A DNA stretch of 64,000 nucleotides from Gammaproteobacteria bacterium (GCA_026707735.1 JAPOWH010000015.1:29660-93659), one strand, 5' to 3'; counted from the first letter of the stretch, positions 49,536 through 58,878 are shown. A program made the numbers and translations. The notes: generated from the letters alone by a model not told the origin.

Positions 49536-50615
49536 ATGGCTAACAACAATCGCGCAATTGGTCCAAACGACGGACCTGTAGCTGTAACTGGAGCGTCGGG
49601 CTACATCGGTTCCTGGATTGTTCAGGATTTTGCGGAAGTGGGATACACGGTACGCGCATGCGTCCGCGATCTCAACAATTCCGATAAGGTCGATCACTTG
49701 AAAGCGCTAAACGACGAAGGACTGCGAGGAAGAGTCGAGTTGTTTCAGGGCGATATCTGGAAAGCCGGAAGCTACGATGAAGCCTTTGCTGACTGCTCCG
49801 CGATCATTCACGCTGGCGCAGCTGTTGGCTACAACCGAGAAACGCCACAGGAAGTCTACGACGGCTGCTTCACAGAGAACCAGCACGTGCTCGATTCAGC
49901 TCTCCGCTCTGGAACCATGCGGCGGTTCGTGTTCACGAGTTCATTTGCGGCGGTGGGGCATCCACGGCCCCAAGGCTATGTATTCACCGAACGAGATTGG
50001 TGCGGAGACAACATTGAGGGATATCGAGGTCGATGGACCGACGAAATGATTCCCAAAAATCGTGACATTGCGTACGCGATGGCCAAAGCTGCATCCGAGA
50101 AGATGCTATACGAGAAGGCCGAGGACGACGGGACCTGGGATGCAATTGCCATTCTCCCCTTGCACGTCATCGGCCCATTGATGTGCAAGAATCATGATCA
50201 GGGATGGAGTTGGCAAAATTGCATCAAGTACATGCTGCAAGGCCAGCCCTACAAGAAGGCGCGTGGTGGCAGAATGCTATGGAACAACGTCGATGTGAGA
50301 GATGTTGCGCGAGCGCACAGGCTATGCGCCGAGAGCATAGTTGCCAAGAATGGATCTCGCTACATACTCTCGGCAAAGGACCGAGACGGTGAACTCTTTA
50401 CTTGGCAAATGCAAGAACGGCTTGGCGAGCTGTTTCCCAATATAGAGAGTGTTGGCGGAGAGGAAATGAACAACGGTCATCCGGCTGAAAGCACCTACGA
50501 TTCGCCGCGTTCGTATTGTCTATTGGCAATGCAAGAGCTTGGGCTCGAGCCCTACGATATCGACGACACATTGCGCGAGACAGGAAACTCCTATTACCGA
50601 TTGGGGTTGCTCTAG
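49536..50615 (+). CDS. NAD-dependent epimerase/dihydroflavonol reductase-like protein
   Basis: 359 residues, extended SDR. NAD motif VAVTGASGYIGSWIVQDF, catalytic YxxxK in IAYAMAKAASEKMLYEK, and LPLHVIGPLM. Pattern as in dihydroflavonol-4-reductase/cinnamoyl-CoA-like bacterial relatives that reduce ketones or aldehydes. ATG 49536 has an ideal AGGAGG with 6 bases spacing. Converges on the hvf operon, 29 bases apart. Substrate unknown. Confidence 0.85.
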   Translation: MANNNRAIGPNDGPVAVTGASGYIGSWIVQDFAEVGYTVRACVRDLNNSDKVDHLKALNDEGLRGRVELFQGDIWKAGSYDEAFADCSAIIHAGAAVGYNRETPQEVYDGCFTENQHVLDSALRSGTMRRFVFTSSFAAVGHPRPQGYVFTERDWCGDNIEGYRGRWTDEMIPKNRDIAYAMAKAASEKMLYEKAEDDGTWDAIAILPLHVIGPLMCKNHDQGWSWQNCIKYMLQGQPYKKARGGRMLWNNVDVRDVARAHRLCAESIVAKNGSRYILSAKDRDGELFTWQMQERLGELFPNIESVGGEEMNNGHPAESTYDSPRSYCLLAMQELGLEPYDIDDTLRETGNSYYRLGLL

Positions 50616-50644
50616 ACCGCGGCAAACCGCAAATTGCGTAAGCG

Positions 50645-51430
50645 CTAGTAGGGATCGGCGGGACTAGACTCGGCAGGCACACAAACAACCCCTGCTTTGG
50701 CAAATGCCTTCAATGCTGGCAGTGTTTGTTCGCGAAGCAATTCCTCTTTCACATTAAATTCGCGGGCTAATTCCTCGATTAGCTGGCGACCACGTCGAGC
50801 CTCTTTAAGCAGTTCGATCATTCGAACCGTGCGCGGGTTCGATACAAGGAACTCGACCCTATCTGCTCGATTGCGAAATCCGATTAGCCACGTTGGTTGC
50901 TCTGGGGGTGTTGTTGCAGAGAATTGAAGGTCAATGCGATGAACGGGCCATTGGTAGCTCAGCAGTCGAACAACGGGTGACGCAACCACGAGTTGCTCCA
51001 AATCATTCAACTCAGCGCCGTCTTCCGACTCTGTGTCCGGCGCGAAGTAGAGTTCGACCCTCACCAAGTCGAAATGGCAAAGCTCAACAATGTAGGGATA
51101 TCTCTGTTCTTGAGCATTTCGCGACACAAGAAAGTGAAGAAACTCATTGGGTATTTCGCGGAAAAACGGAGTCTTGCATTCATGCGAACGGATGAACTCT
51201 CGGATGAGCGCATGCCAGTAGGTCTCGTCCACGACTTCGCGAAACGCTCTAAACGTCTTCGAGCAAAACGCCTCTACATTGTCATAGAAAAGACGCTCGT
51301 AGATGGCTAAACGCCGCGGCTCAATTCCTTGTGGACCTGGCTTGTTTTCTGGATCCCTTATATGTGCCGAAAAAGCGTTCTGGTCGGCTTGGAACGGATG
51401 TCGGCTTGGATTAGACGGAGAATTAGACAC
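50645..51430 (-). CDS. HvfC/BufC-type DUF2063 partner protein
   Basis: RiPP-maturation partner of the DUF692 enzyme. 261 residues with the DUF2063 N-terminal pattern NAFSAHIRDPENKPGPQG, ERLFYDNVEAFCSKTFRAF and WHALIREFIRSHECKTPFF. In studied systems this protein binds the precursor and presents it to the MNIO enzyme. A C-terminal winged-helix-like part (LIEELAREFNVKEELL) follows. GTG 51430 overlaps the hvfB stop by 8 bases; ATG 51445 is the other possibility. Last gene of the operon. Confidence 0.88.
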   Translation of the reverse strand: MSNSPSNPSRHPFQADQNAFSAHIRDPENKPGPQGIEPRRLAIYERLFYDNVEAFCSKTFRAFREVVDETYWHALIREFIRSHECKTPFFREIPNEFLHFLVSRNAQEQRYPYIVELCHFDLVRVELYFAPDTESEDGAELNDLEQLVVASPVVRLLSYQWPVHRIDLQFSATTPPEQPTWLIGFRNRADRVEFLVSNPRTVRMIELLKEARRGRQLIEELAREFNVKEELLREQTLPALKAFAKAGVVCVPAESSPADPY

Positions 51431-52283
51431 TCGCTTCAACGACATCGGATCCAACTGCATATGACTGTTGAAGATCTCTAATACGTTGCACTTCAGTCAT
51501 CAGCTTGGGCAATGGGGGGAAGTTGAAATCTCGCTCCAAAAGCGTGGGAATAACACCATGCTTTGAATAGGCGTGCTCCAGGAGTTCCCACACCGGTTCG
51601 ATTACCTTTGTCGCATGCGTGTCGATGCGAAGATCCTCAGCTTCAACGTAGTGTCCAGCTATATGAATGTAGGACACGCGTTCTATCGGCATCGAGTCGA
51701 TGAAGGCAACCGGATCGTAGGAGAAGTTAATGCCGTTGACATAGGCGTTGTTCACGTCCAGCAACAGATTGCAGTCTGCCTCGGCCACGATCGAGTTGAC
51801 AAACTCAATTTCGCTCATCTGCTGGCCGGGTGCGGCGTAGTAGGAAATGTGCTCAACGGCGATTCGTTGCTCCAAAACGTCTTGCACCGTGCGGATTCGA
51901 TCAGCGACGTACTCTACAGCTTCTTCGGTGAACGGAATAGGCATGAGGTTGTATAGATGTCCCTGATCGCTACAGGCACTGAGGTGATCTGAATAGCAAC
52001 GGACGTCGAATTCTTGCAGGAACCGCTTGACCCTGCGCAATAGCTCAAAGTCCAGTGGATCTGGGCTTCCAATTGATAGCGACAATCCGTGACAGACAAG
52101 AGGGAATTGTTCCGCGAATTCGCGAAACTGCTTGCCGTATCGACCGCCTACATCAATCCAGTTTTCGGGGGCTACCTCAAAGAAATCTACAGTTTTCGCT
52201 ACAAGAGACTCGTATTGTCTCAATTGCTCGAACATTCCCCGACGCAATCCGATTCCGGACCCACTGATCGGGAAATTTCTCAT
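51423..52283 (-). CDS. HvfB/BufB-type MNIO enzyme (DUF692)
   Basis: Multinuclear non-heme iron-dependent oxidative enzyme that remodels cysteine residues of a precursor peptide. TIM-barrel of 286 residues. Expected metal ligands are all visible: FFEVAPENW, VCHGLSLSIG, CYSDHLSAC, AVEHISYY, LLLDVNNAYVNG, HIAGHYV, IDTHATKV. N-terminus (SGSGIGLRRGMFE) is typical. ATG 52283. It follows the precursor gene by 75 bases that hold a perfect hairpin, and overlaps the DUF2063 gene. Confidence 0.93.
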   Translation of the reverse strand: MRNFPISGSGIGLRRGMFEQLRQYESLVAKTVDFFEVAPENWIDVGGRYGKQFREFAEQFPLVCHGLSLSIGSPDPLDFELLRRVKRFLQEFDVRCYSDHLSACSDQGHLYNLMPIPFTEEAVEYVADRIRTVQDVLEQRIAVEHISYYAAPGQQMSEIEFVNSIVAEADCNLLLDVNNAYVNGINFSYDPVAFIDSMPIERVSYIHIAGHYVEAEDLRIDTHATKVIEPVWELLEHAYSKHGVIPTLLERDFNFPPLPKLMTEVQRIRDLQQSYAVGSDVVEASV

Positions 52284-52296
52284 AGGTAGGAGGGTT

Positions 52297-52335
52297 GGTC
52301 ACGTCGAGATCCGTTAGATGAAACACGACGTGACC
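52297..52335 (-). promoter_or_regulatory. Hairpin between precursor and enzyme genes
   Basis: On the minus strand GGTCACGTCG (52335-52326) is followed by a 19-base loop and its exact complement CGACGTGACC (52306-52297). It lies after the precursor stop and before the DUF692 start. No U-run follows it in the operon direction, so it is more likely a processing/attenuation structure that leaves precursor mRNA in excess than a full terminator. On the opposite strand it is followed by a short T-run (gagttttt). Confidence 0.7.
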
Positions 52336-52358
52336 GAGTTTTTGTTGGCGAGTAGCGA

Positions 52359-52676
52359 CTACTCTTCTTCAGATTCCTCGTCGTCAGAGTCTTCGCCGTC
52401 CTCGTCGCCTTCGTCGCCTTCGTCGGAGTCTTCGCCGTCTTCGCCGCACTTACCTTCGCCGCATTCGCCTTCCGAGTCGTCCTCACCGCACTTGCCTTCG
52501 CCACACTCACCTTCCTCTTCTTCGGATGTGAGAATGTTGTTAGCGTCGTCCAATGCTTCAGCTAGGAATAGGTTTGAGGAATCTTCATCGATCGATGCGG
52601 ATACTGAAACGCCAAGTGATGCAGCCAGAAAAGAGCCAATTCCGATCATGGCAGGCTTCGTATTACGTATTTCCAT
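52359..52676 (-). CDS. HvfA-type RiPP metallophore precursor (EGKCG motifs)
   Basis: 105 residues. N-terminal Sec signal (KPAMIGIGSFLAASLGVSVS), a short leader (DEDSSNLFLAEALDDANN), then a core with four cysteines, each in a five-residue motif: EGECG, EGKCG, EGECG, EGKCG (Cys58, 63, 72, 77), and a very acidic tail rich in Asp-Glu-Gly (80-105). EGKCG repeats with a DUF692/DUF2063 pair mark the HvfA family, whose cysteines are oxidised to copper-binding groups. ATG 52676 has AGGAGGAG seven to nine bases upstream, a very strong site fitting a highly made precursor. Alternating Lys and Glu before the Cys is unusual. Confidence 0.88.
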   Translation of the reverse strand: MEIRNTKPAMIGIGSFLAASLGVSVSASIDEDSSNLFLAEALDDANNILTSEEEEGECGEGKCGEDDSEGECGEGKCGEDGEDSDEGDEGDEDGEDSDDEESEEE

Positions 52677-52820
52677 TAGGTATCTCCTCCTGTAGAACCG
52701 AATAGGAATTGCCGCTCAAGCGCAACGACCAGAGGGAATTGCACTGTGTTGTCGGTGTAACGTTAAGACTAAGATAGTAACAAATAGTTCCTCCATTTTC
52801 TTTGCAGATTGCATCAAGAA

Positions 52821-55800
52821 TTAGGCAATCGAGAAGTGGCTCTGCTCCACTCGCTGGAACTCCTCCTCTAAACGCTTGGCAGAAATGCGAACTCGCGTCT
52901 TCATAGTCTGGCAAAACTGCGCTAGTCTGAATTCCTGAACGAGGTGAAAGAGGTGATCCGAATCCCTGGCCGAACATCCCCGTTCCCTCAAACGGTCTAG
53001 ACGCCCATCCCAGGCTTGTATGTCAGCTGTTAACGCTTTATCTCGATTGACCTTGCCAGGCAAATTGCCGAGCCGTATCCGTATTCCATCCAGATAGCGT
53101 GGAATGTCGCTCAATCTGTCAAAGTCAACACCAAGTGGAAACTTCTCGGAAATCAGGGAGTTGATCTGGTCTAGAACGTCGCACCTAGCTATTTCGTAAG
53201 CGCTCGACTTTAGCGCTTCGAGGCTAAGCACTATCTGATAGCGATCCTTGACTATCCCTGCCACTGAATCTAGCAATTGAGTTCCGGACTCGACAAGCTT
53301 GCCTCTTTTCGCCTCCAGCATGCGGTCAAAATCCTTCTTCGAGGCTGGCAGAACACGATCACGAAAATACAGGTGCTCAATCGCTTTCAACAACACGGAA
53401 TCCTTTAGATCCGCGACTTTGCCCACGGCGATCCATTGCATTTGCATCTCTCCATATTGATCGAAGAGTTTGCTGAGATACTTCACGGATTGGTGCTCGG
53501 AAAAATACACAAGCCTGCACATTCCCATCAATGATCGTTCGGTTGAAACCCCTAGTTCGTGCGACAAAGTAATGTCGACTGACTCGCGACGGTCTACGAT
53601 ACACGTGTAGGTCTCAACTGGTCCCTTGGGCGTCGCAATCTTTCGCGACCATTCAATCCCCTCGCTTGGAAACTCCCTTACTCCCTTTAGTTCAAATCTC
53701 GAAATGTCTGTACTACCAAGCCGACTTAGGGACTGATCGCTTGTTCGGTCTCGAAGAGCTTGCAGATCCCGATCCTGGTCAATCACTCGACCACGTCCAT
53801 CCACCACTTGAATATTCATCAACAGATGTGGAGAGAGCTTGCTCTGGTCCCACGCATGTCCATCGATGCCAAAGCCAAACTGGTGACCTACACACCTTGA
53901 GATCGAAGCAAAGAGATTCCCAGAACGGTAAACCCCGTCCTCTAGCAGTTCTGGCAGCATTTGTTCGACGCGATCGGATACCGGTACAAGCTTCTTGCGA
54001 ACCTGTTTCGGAAGCGACCGCACAAGTTCGAGGCACTTGGATTCCAGAAAACCCGGCACGAGCCAATCGAGAACCTCTTGGTTAAGACAATTCAGCTCGT
54101 GCTGTGGAACCTGTATGGAAATTCCATCGTCAGCGTCTCCTGGACTGAATCGGTACTTGAGCGCATAAGAAACTCCATCGAATTGCAATTCAGAAGGAAA
54201 TGCATCGCTGCGCAAATGCACTTTCTGTTCAAGGAGGATGTCTTCCAGCGACATTCGCAGTGTTTCGCGAGCAGGCTTGCTGGATTGTGAGTACCACTTA
54301 CGAAATGATTTGACGTCGTACACTTGCTCTGGGAGCTTAGACAGGTAGAAGTCGATCAAGCGCGACGCATCGACCACTACGTTGCGGCGACGTTCTCGGT
54401 TTTGAATTTCTTCAAGCGAACTAACTAGTCCTCTGTTTGCCTTGACGACTGCTACATCAATCTTGGCGGATTTTCCAACCAACGCATGTCGCACGAATAG
54501 GCGGCGTGCGCCGTTCCAATCAAAATCACAATAGTCCACACGACGGTTCTGATATACGGGGAGTCCGGACAAACTAGCGTCGAGCAACACCAGAGCCTTG
54601 CCGCTCTTGGAATCCCAGAAGGGATCGTGTGGTTGGTACTTGAATAATTCTTTAGCGAATTGCTCAAGCCATCTCGGCTCGATGGGCGCTAAGCACCTGG
54701 CGAAGGTCTGCGTAGTCTCCACAATCTCCGCGGCAACAATCCACTTTGGTTTGCGTTTTGCCAATGCGGAACCAGGAAACAACTTGAACCTAAGGTTGCG
54801 CTGTCCCAGATACATGTCATTCTCAATTCGCAGACCGATGAAGCTAAGCGATCCACTCAAAAGCGAGAGGTGCACGTTCGTCAAATCAGCATCAGTCGTG
54901 TTGAGTTTCATTCCCAATCGCGTGCAGGCAAGCAGCAGCTGTCGGTGTAGCGAGCGCCACTCTAAGTAACGAGTGGGCGACACAAACACCGATTCCAGTT
55001 GTCGCCTAAATTTGCCACGCGAGTGTGTTTGACGCTCTTTTTCTGCCCATTGCCACAGGTTGACGAATGTCAGAAAGTCCGATTGCTGGTGGACAAACGT
55101 GCCATGTGCCTCGTCTGCCAGTTGTCGTTTGTCGAGCGGACGCAGACGCGGGTCCTGAGCAGCGAGCGCAGCCACAATGATCAAGACTTCCGTTAGCGAT
55201 TTGCGAAGGTTCGCTTCGATCAACATACGCGCCAAACGTGGGTCCACAGGCAAAACTGCCATCTGCCTACCAATTCTCGTGAGCTTGCCGTCGCGAGTCG
55301 CTCCAAGCTCTTGCAGTGTGCGCTTGGCCGATGTGATCGCCCTGCTGTCCGGAGGATCTAGAAAGGGAAATTCGGCAATGTCGCCGAGATTCATTAATAG
55401 CATCTGCAACACAACGGACGCAAGGTTGGTTCGCCGAATCTCAGGAATGGAATATTCGCTTCTGCGTTGAAAGTCGTGCTCGTCATAGAGCCGAAAGCAA
55501 ATACCCGGTGCAAGCCTTCCGCACCGACCAGCTCGCTGATTTGCGCTCGCTTGAGAGATTGGCTCAATCGGCAACCGTTGAATTCTTGACTGCAAGCTGT
55601 AGCGGCTGATTCGGGCATTGCCCAGGTCAACGACATAGCGAATGTTGGGAACCGTTAGGCTAGTCTCCGCGACATTCGTCGACAACAGGACTCGCTGCTT
55701 GTCTGATTTCGCAAAGATCTTGGCTTGCTCCTTTGGTGGCAGTCGCGCGTAAAGCGGAAGCACTTCGAACTGTCCTGGACAGTTTTTGCGGAACCAGTGC

Positions 55801-56648
55801 GACCACTCCAGGATTTCGCGTTCTCCGGACAGAAACATGAGAACATCTCTGACTCTTGAGGACTGTTCCGAAGCAATTTCCTCGACACAATCCTTGATCG
55901 TGTCTTCAATGTCATCGTCAACGGGACGATAACGAATGTCGACGGGATAGCTTCTACCTTCAACGCGAACTACCGGAGCACCGTCGAAGTATTGCGAGAA
56001 CGCCTCAACGTCAATTGTTGCGCTTGTCACAACAACTCGCAGATCACTTCTTCGTGCGAGCAAAGTCTTCAAATACCCCAATAGAAAGTCGATATTGAGA
56101 CTTCGTTCGTGTGCTTCGTCTACGATCACTGTATCGTACGATGTCAAATATCGGTCGTGACGTATTTCAGTGAGCAATAGTCCATCCGTTACGACCTTGA
56201 CGAGTGTGTCTGGACTCACCCTATCTTCAAAGCGAACTGCGTATCCAACTTCATCCCCCAGTTCTACGCCGAGAACTGAAGCGATGCGACTGGCAACGCT
56301 TCGAGCTGCAAGCCTCCTAGGCTGCGTGTGTCCAATCATGCCCCGGACACCCAGTCCAGCTTTAAGGCAAGCTAGGGGAATCTGTGTAGTTTTTCCGGAA
56401 CCGGTTTCACCGGCGACAATGAGCACTTGGTGCGACTTCAGTAGACTCTCAATCGTCGGCAGCGAGTCCCTGATTGGAAGATCCGATTGGTAGCTTATAT
56501 TCGGGATGCGCTCCTTGCGTTGCCCGACTTCCTTCATGCTCTTCTGAAACCTGACGGTTTCCTTCTTACTGAACCTGGATTTGTTAGCCACGCGCTCTGC
56601 GGCAAAAGCATCCCGTGCCATAAGCAGCGAAGGATCCAAGTGTTTCAT
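52821..56648 (-). CDS. hrpA: ATP-dependent RNA helicase HrpA
   Basis: DEAH-box helicase of 1275 residues (E. coli HrpA: 1300), reported to help ribosomes in mRNA stress and to process some mRNAs. Helicase core: GETGSGKTTQIPLACLKAG (I), TQPRRLAARSVA (Ia), VIVDEAHERSLNIDFLL (II, DEAH), VVTSATIDVEAFSQYF (III), VLLSTNVAETSLTVPNIRYV (V), QRAGRCGRLAPG (VI). A long C-terminal half with OB-fold and DUF3418-like region follows. ATG 56648. The 144 bases after its stop lead into the hvfA gene on the same strand. Confidence 0.97.
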   Translation of the reverse strand: MKHLDPSLLMARDAFAAERVANKSRFSKKETVRFQKSMKEVGQRKERIPNISYQSDLPIRDSLPTIESLLKSHQVLIVAGETGSGKTTQIPLACLKAGLGVRGMIGHTQPRRLAARSVASRIASVLGVELGDEVGYAVRFEDRVSPDTLVKVVTDGLLLTEIRHDRYLTSYDTVIVDEAHERSLNIDFLLGYLKTLLARRSDLRVVVTSATIDVEAFSQYFDGAPVVRVEGRSYPVDIRYRPVDDDIEDTIKDCVEEIASEQSSRVRDVLMFLSGEREILEWSHWFRKNCPGQFEVLPLYARLPPKEQAKIFAKSDKQRVLLSTNVAETSLTVPNIRYVVDLGNARISRYSLQSRIQRLPIEPISQASANQRAGRCGRLAPGICFRLYDEHDFQRRSEYSIPEIRRTNLASVVLQMLLMNLGDIAEFPFLDPPDSRAITSAKRTLQELGATRDGKLTRIGRQMAVLPVDPRLARMLIEANLRKSLTEVLIIVAALAAQDPRLRPLDKRQLADEAHGTFVHQQSDFLTFVNLWQWAEKERQTHSRGKFRRQLESVFVSPTRYLEWRSLHRQLLLACTRLGMKLNTTDADLTNVHLSLLSGSLSFIGLRIENDMYLGQRNLRFKLFPGSALAKRKPKWIVAAEIVETTQTFARCLAPIEPRWLEQFAKELFKYQPHDPFWDSKSGKALVLLDASLSGLPVYQNRRVDYCDFDWNGARRLFVRHALVGKSAKIDVAVVKANRGLVSSLEEIQNRERRRNVVVDASRLIDFYLSKLPEQVYDVKSFRKWYSQSSKPARETLRMSLEDILLEQKVHLRSDAFPSELQFDGVSYALKYRFSPGDADDGISIQVPQHELNCLNQEVLDWLVPGFLESKCLELVRSLPKQVRKKLVPVSDRVEQMLPELLEDGVYRSGNLFASISRCVGHQFGFGIDGHAWDQSKLSPHLLMNIQVVDGRGRVIDQDRDLQALRDRTSDQSLSRLGSTDISRFELKGVREFPSEGIEWSRKIATPKGPVETYTCIVDRRESVDITLSHELGVSTERSLMGMCRLVYFSEHQSVKYLSKLFDQYGEMQMQWIAVGKVADLKDSVLLKAIEHLYFRDRVLPASKKDFDRMLEAKRGKLVESGTQLLDSVAGIVKDRYQIVLSLEALKSSAYEIARCDVLDQINSLISEKFPLGVDFDRLSDIPRYLDGIRIRLGNLPGKVNRDKALTADIQAWDGRLDRLRERGCSARDSDHLFHLVQEFRLAQFCQTMKTRVRISAKRLEEEFQRVEQSHFSIA

Positions 56649-56720
56649 GGGAGTAACAGAAGATCTAGCAGTATTGAAGTGGGCATCGGCTGAACACGAG
56701 CCACAAGCAACACAATTGCT

Positions 56721-57890
56721 CTACTTGGAGAGGATGCTCATTCCCTCTTCCAATCCGCGAATAGTCAACGGAAACATGCGGCCATCGACGAGCTGTTGGG
56801 TCATGCCTACTGACGAGGAATATTCCCATGTCTCCTGCGGGGTGGGATTTATCCAAATCAGCTTGTCGTAGTGGTTGTTGAATCTCTCGATCCACACTGC
56901 GCCTGGCTCATCGTTCCAGTGCTCCACACTGCCGCCAGAATGTGTGATCTCGTAGGGAGCCATCGTTGCATCTCCGACAAACACAATCCGGTAGTCGGCG
57001 CCGAATTTGTTCAGTATGTCCCACGTTGAAATTCGTTCGTTCATGCGACGACGATTGTCCTTCCACACCGACTCATAGATGAAATTGTGGAAGTAGTAGC
57101 TGCCTAGGTGCTTGAATTCGGTCTTTGTAGCCGAAAACAGTTCCTCGCAAATCTTCACATGTGCATCCATGGAGCCGCCGATATCGAAAAACGTCAATAC
57201 CTTGACGGTGTTTCGGCGTTCGGGACGCATCTTGATGTCGAGCAAACCTCCATTGTCTGCTGTAGCCTTGATGGTCGAGTCCATGTCAAGCTCGTCAGGC
57301 ATTCCCGCTCGCGCAAATTTCCGCAGTCGTCTAAGCGCCATCTTGATGTTGCGGGTGCCCAATTCGACCGAATCGTCGAGATTCTTGTATTGCCTTTGGT
57401 CCCACACACGTCGAGCCTTGCGTTTCCGGCCGCGACCCGTTCCCCCAGGACCATTTCTTCCGTTGCCGTCGCGGTCTCCTTCTCTCTCGCGTTCCTCTTG
57501 GGCTCGCTGCTCCGCCAATCGCCGCTCCTCTTCCTCTCGCTGTTTGCGCACTGCGTTAATGAAGGCTTCAAGCCCGCCGAGAGAGTTGATTTCCTTCAGG
57601 TCTGCATCCGAAAGTGTCTTTTCTATCTCCCGTCGTAGCCACTCGTCGGGCACAAGGGCTTCCAGCAATCCGTGCAAGTCCTCGAGTCCTTTGAAATACG
57701 CGCCAAACGCCCTGTCGAACTTGTCGTAGTTGGTCTCGTCCTTGACTAGGCAAGTTCTAGCTAGCAGATAGAAATCATCCATGCTTCCGTAGACGATATG
57801 GTTGTCCAATGCAGCAAGCAGATCCATCAGCTCCCGAAGGGTTACGGGAACCTTGTAGCGTCGAAGTGTCAGAAAGAAATTGATCAGCAT
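56721..57890 (-). CDS. CoxE-type VWA-domain protein
   Basis: 389 residues of the VWA/CoxE (YehP/YeiA-like) family that pairs with MoxR AAA ATPases. N-terminal helices (LRRYKVPVTLRELMDLLAAL) are followed by a charged linker (EEERRLAEQRAQEEREREGD) and a C-terminal VWA fold with MIDAS FFDIGGSMDAHVKICEELF (D-x-G-x-S). MoxR and VWA partners usually mature or insert cofactors into enzymes or act in stress. No client gene is adjacent. ATG 57890, 26 bases after the MoxR stop. Confidence 0.88.
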   Translation of the reverse strand: MLINFFLTLRRYKVPVTLRELMDLLAALDNHIVYGSMDDFYLLARTCLVKDETNYDKFDRAFGAYFKGLEDLHGLLEALVPDEWLRREIEKTLSDADLKEINSLGGLEAFINAVRKQREEEERRLAEQRAQEEREREGDRDGNGRNGPGGTGRGRKRKARRVWDQRQYKNLDDSVELGTRNIKMALRRLRKFARAGMPDELDMDSTIKATADNGGLLDIKMRPERRNTVKVLTFFDIGGSMDAHVKICEELFSATKTEFKHLGSYYFHNFIYESVWKDNRRRMNERISTWDILNKFGADYRIVFVGDATMAPYEITHSGGSVEHWNDEPGAVWIERFNNHYDKLIWINPTPQETWEYSSSVGMTQQLVDGRMFPLTIRGLEEGMSILSK

Positions 57891-57916
57891 TTGACCGCTC
57901 TCAATGCGTCGCTAGC

Positions 57917-58765
57917 TCACCCGCGACTGTCTCTCCTATTCATGAATGCAAGTCGCTCAAGCAGTTGCACGTCTTGTTCGTTTTTTACTAGCGCACCGTA
58001 GAGTGGAGGAATCGCCTTTGTCGTGTCCCTGTTCGTGAGTATTTCGTCTGGAATGTCGTCGGCCATCAGAAGTTTCAGCCAATCGATCAATTCCGATGTG
58101 GAGGGCTTCTTTTTCAATCCGGGCACCTTGCGCACGTCAAAGAAGATTTCCATTGCTTCCTTGACCAGGCCCTGCTTAATTTGCGGATAGTGCAATTCAA
58201 TGATCTCCTGCATGGTCTCCCGGTCTGGAAAGTTGATGTAGTGGAAGAAGCATCTGCGCAGGAAGGCGTCGGGAAGCTCTTTCTCGTTATTGGACGTTAT
58301 CACCACGATGGGGCGATGTTTGGCTTGAATAGTTTCCTGCGTCTCATACACGAAGAACTCCATGCGGTCGAGTTCCTGCAGCAAATCGTTCGGAAACTCA
58401 ATATCCGCCTTGTCTATCTCGTCAATGAGCAATACGACCCGTTGATCCGAATCGAACGCATCCCAAAGTTTTCCTCGCTTTATGTAGTTGCGAATGTCTC
58501 CGACTCGTTCGTCTCCAAGTTGAGAATCGCGAAGTCGAGAAACTGCATCGTATTCGTACAGACCTTGGCTAGCCTTTGTTTGCGACTTAATGTGCCACTC
58601 AATCAGCGGCAAATCCAACGTTTTAGCAACCTCTATTGCAAGAACTGTCTTGCCGGTTCCAGGTTCGCCCTTCACCAACAACGGTCGCTCGAGCTTTACA
58701 GCAGCATCCACTGCCATGGATAGCTCGTCGGTCGAAATGTAGGTATCCGTACTGTCAAAAATCAT
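57917..58765 (-). CDS. MoxR-family AAA+ ATPase
   Basis: 282 residues. Walker A LVKGEPGTGKTVLAIEVAKT, Walker B VVLLIDEIDKADIEFPNDL, sensor IVVITSNNEKELPDAFLRR with Arg finger, as in MoxR/YehL. Forms a ring that acts on a partner held by the VWA protein encoded next. ATG 58765; the gene pair is a classic MoxR-CoxE couple. Confidence 0.92.
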   Translation of the reverse strand: MIFDSTDTYISTDELSMAVDAAVKLERPLLVKGEPGTGKTVLAIEVAKTLDLPLIEWHIKSQTKASQGLYEYDAVSRLRDSQLGDERVGDIRNYIKRGKLWDAFDSDQRVVLLIDEIDKADIEFPNDLLQELDRMEFFVYETQETIQAKHRPIVVITSNNEKELPDAFLRRCFFHYINFPDRETMQEIIELHYPQIKQGLVKEAMEIFFDVRKVPGLKKKPSTSELIDWLKLLMADDIPDEILTNRDTTKAIPPLYGALVKNEQDVQLLERLAFMNRRDSRG

Positions 58766-58878
58766 GAAATTCAGCTATCCCTTTACGATATTTTGTGCGC
58801 GAGTCAGCCTGTTTTGCCGACTGATAGGGTACCCGATAGCGCTTATAACAACTGCGTGAAATGATTTGTGTCGGACGT

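Noticed and set aside
52280..52695. Ser/Pro-rich and Lys/Thr-rich open frames around the precursor gene
   Set aside because: These are other-frame readings of the repetitive acidic precursor; the frame with EGKCG motifs, signal peptide and strong SD is the real one.
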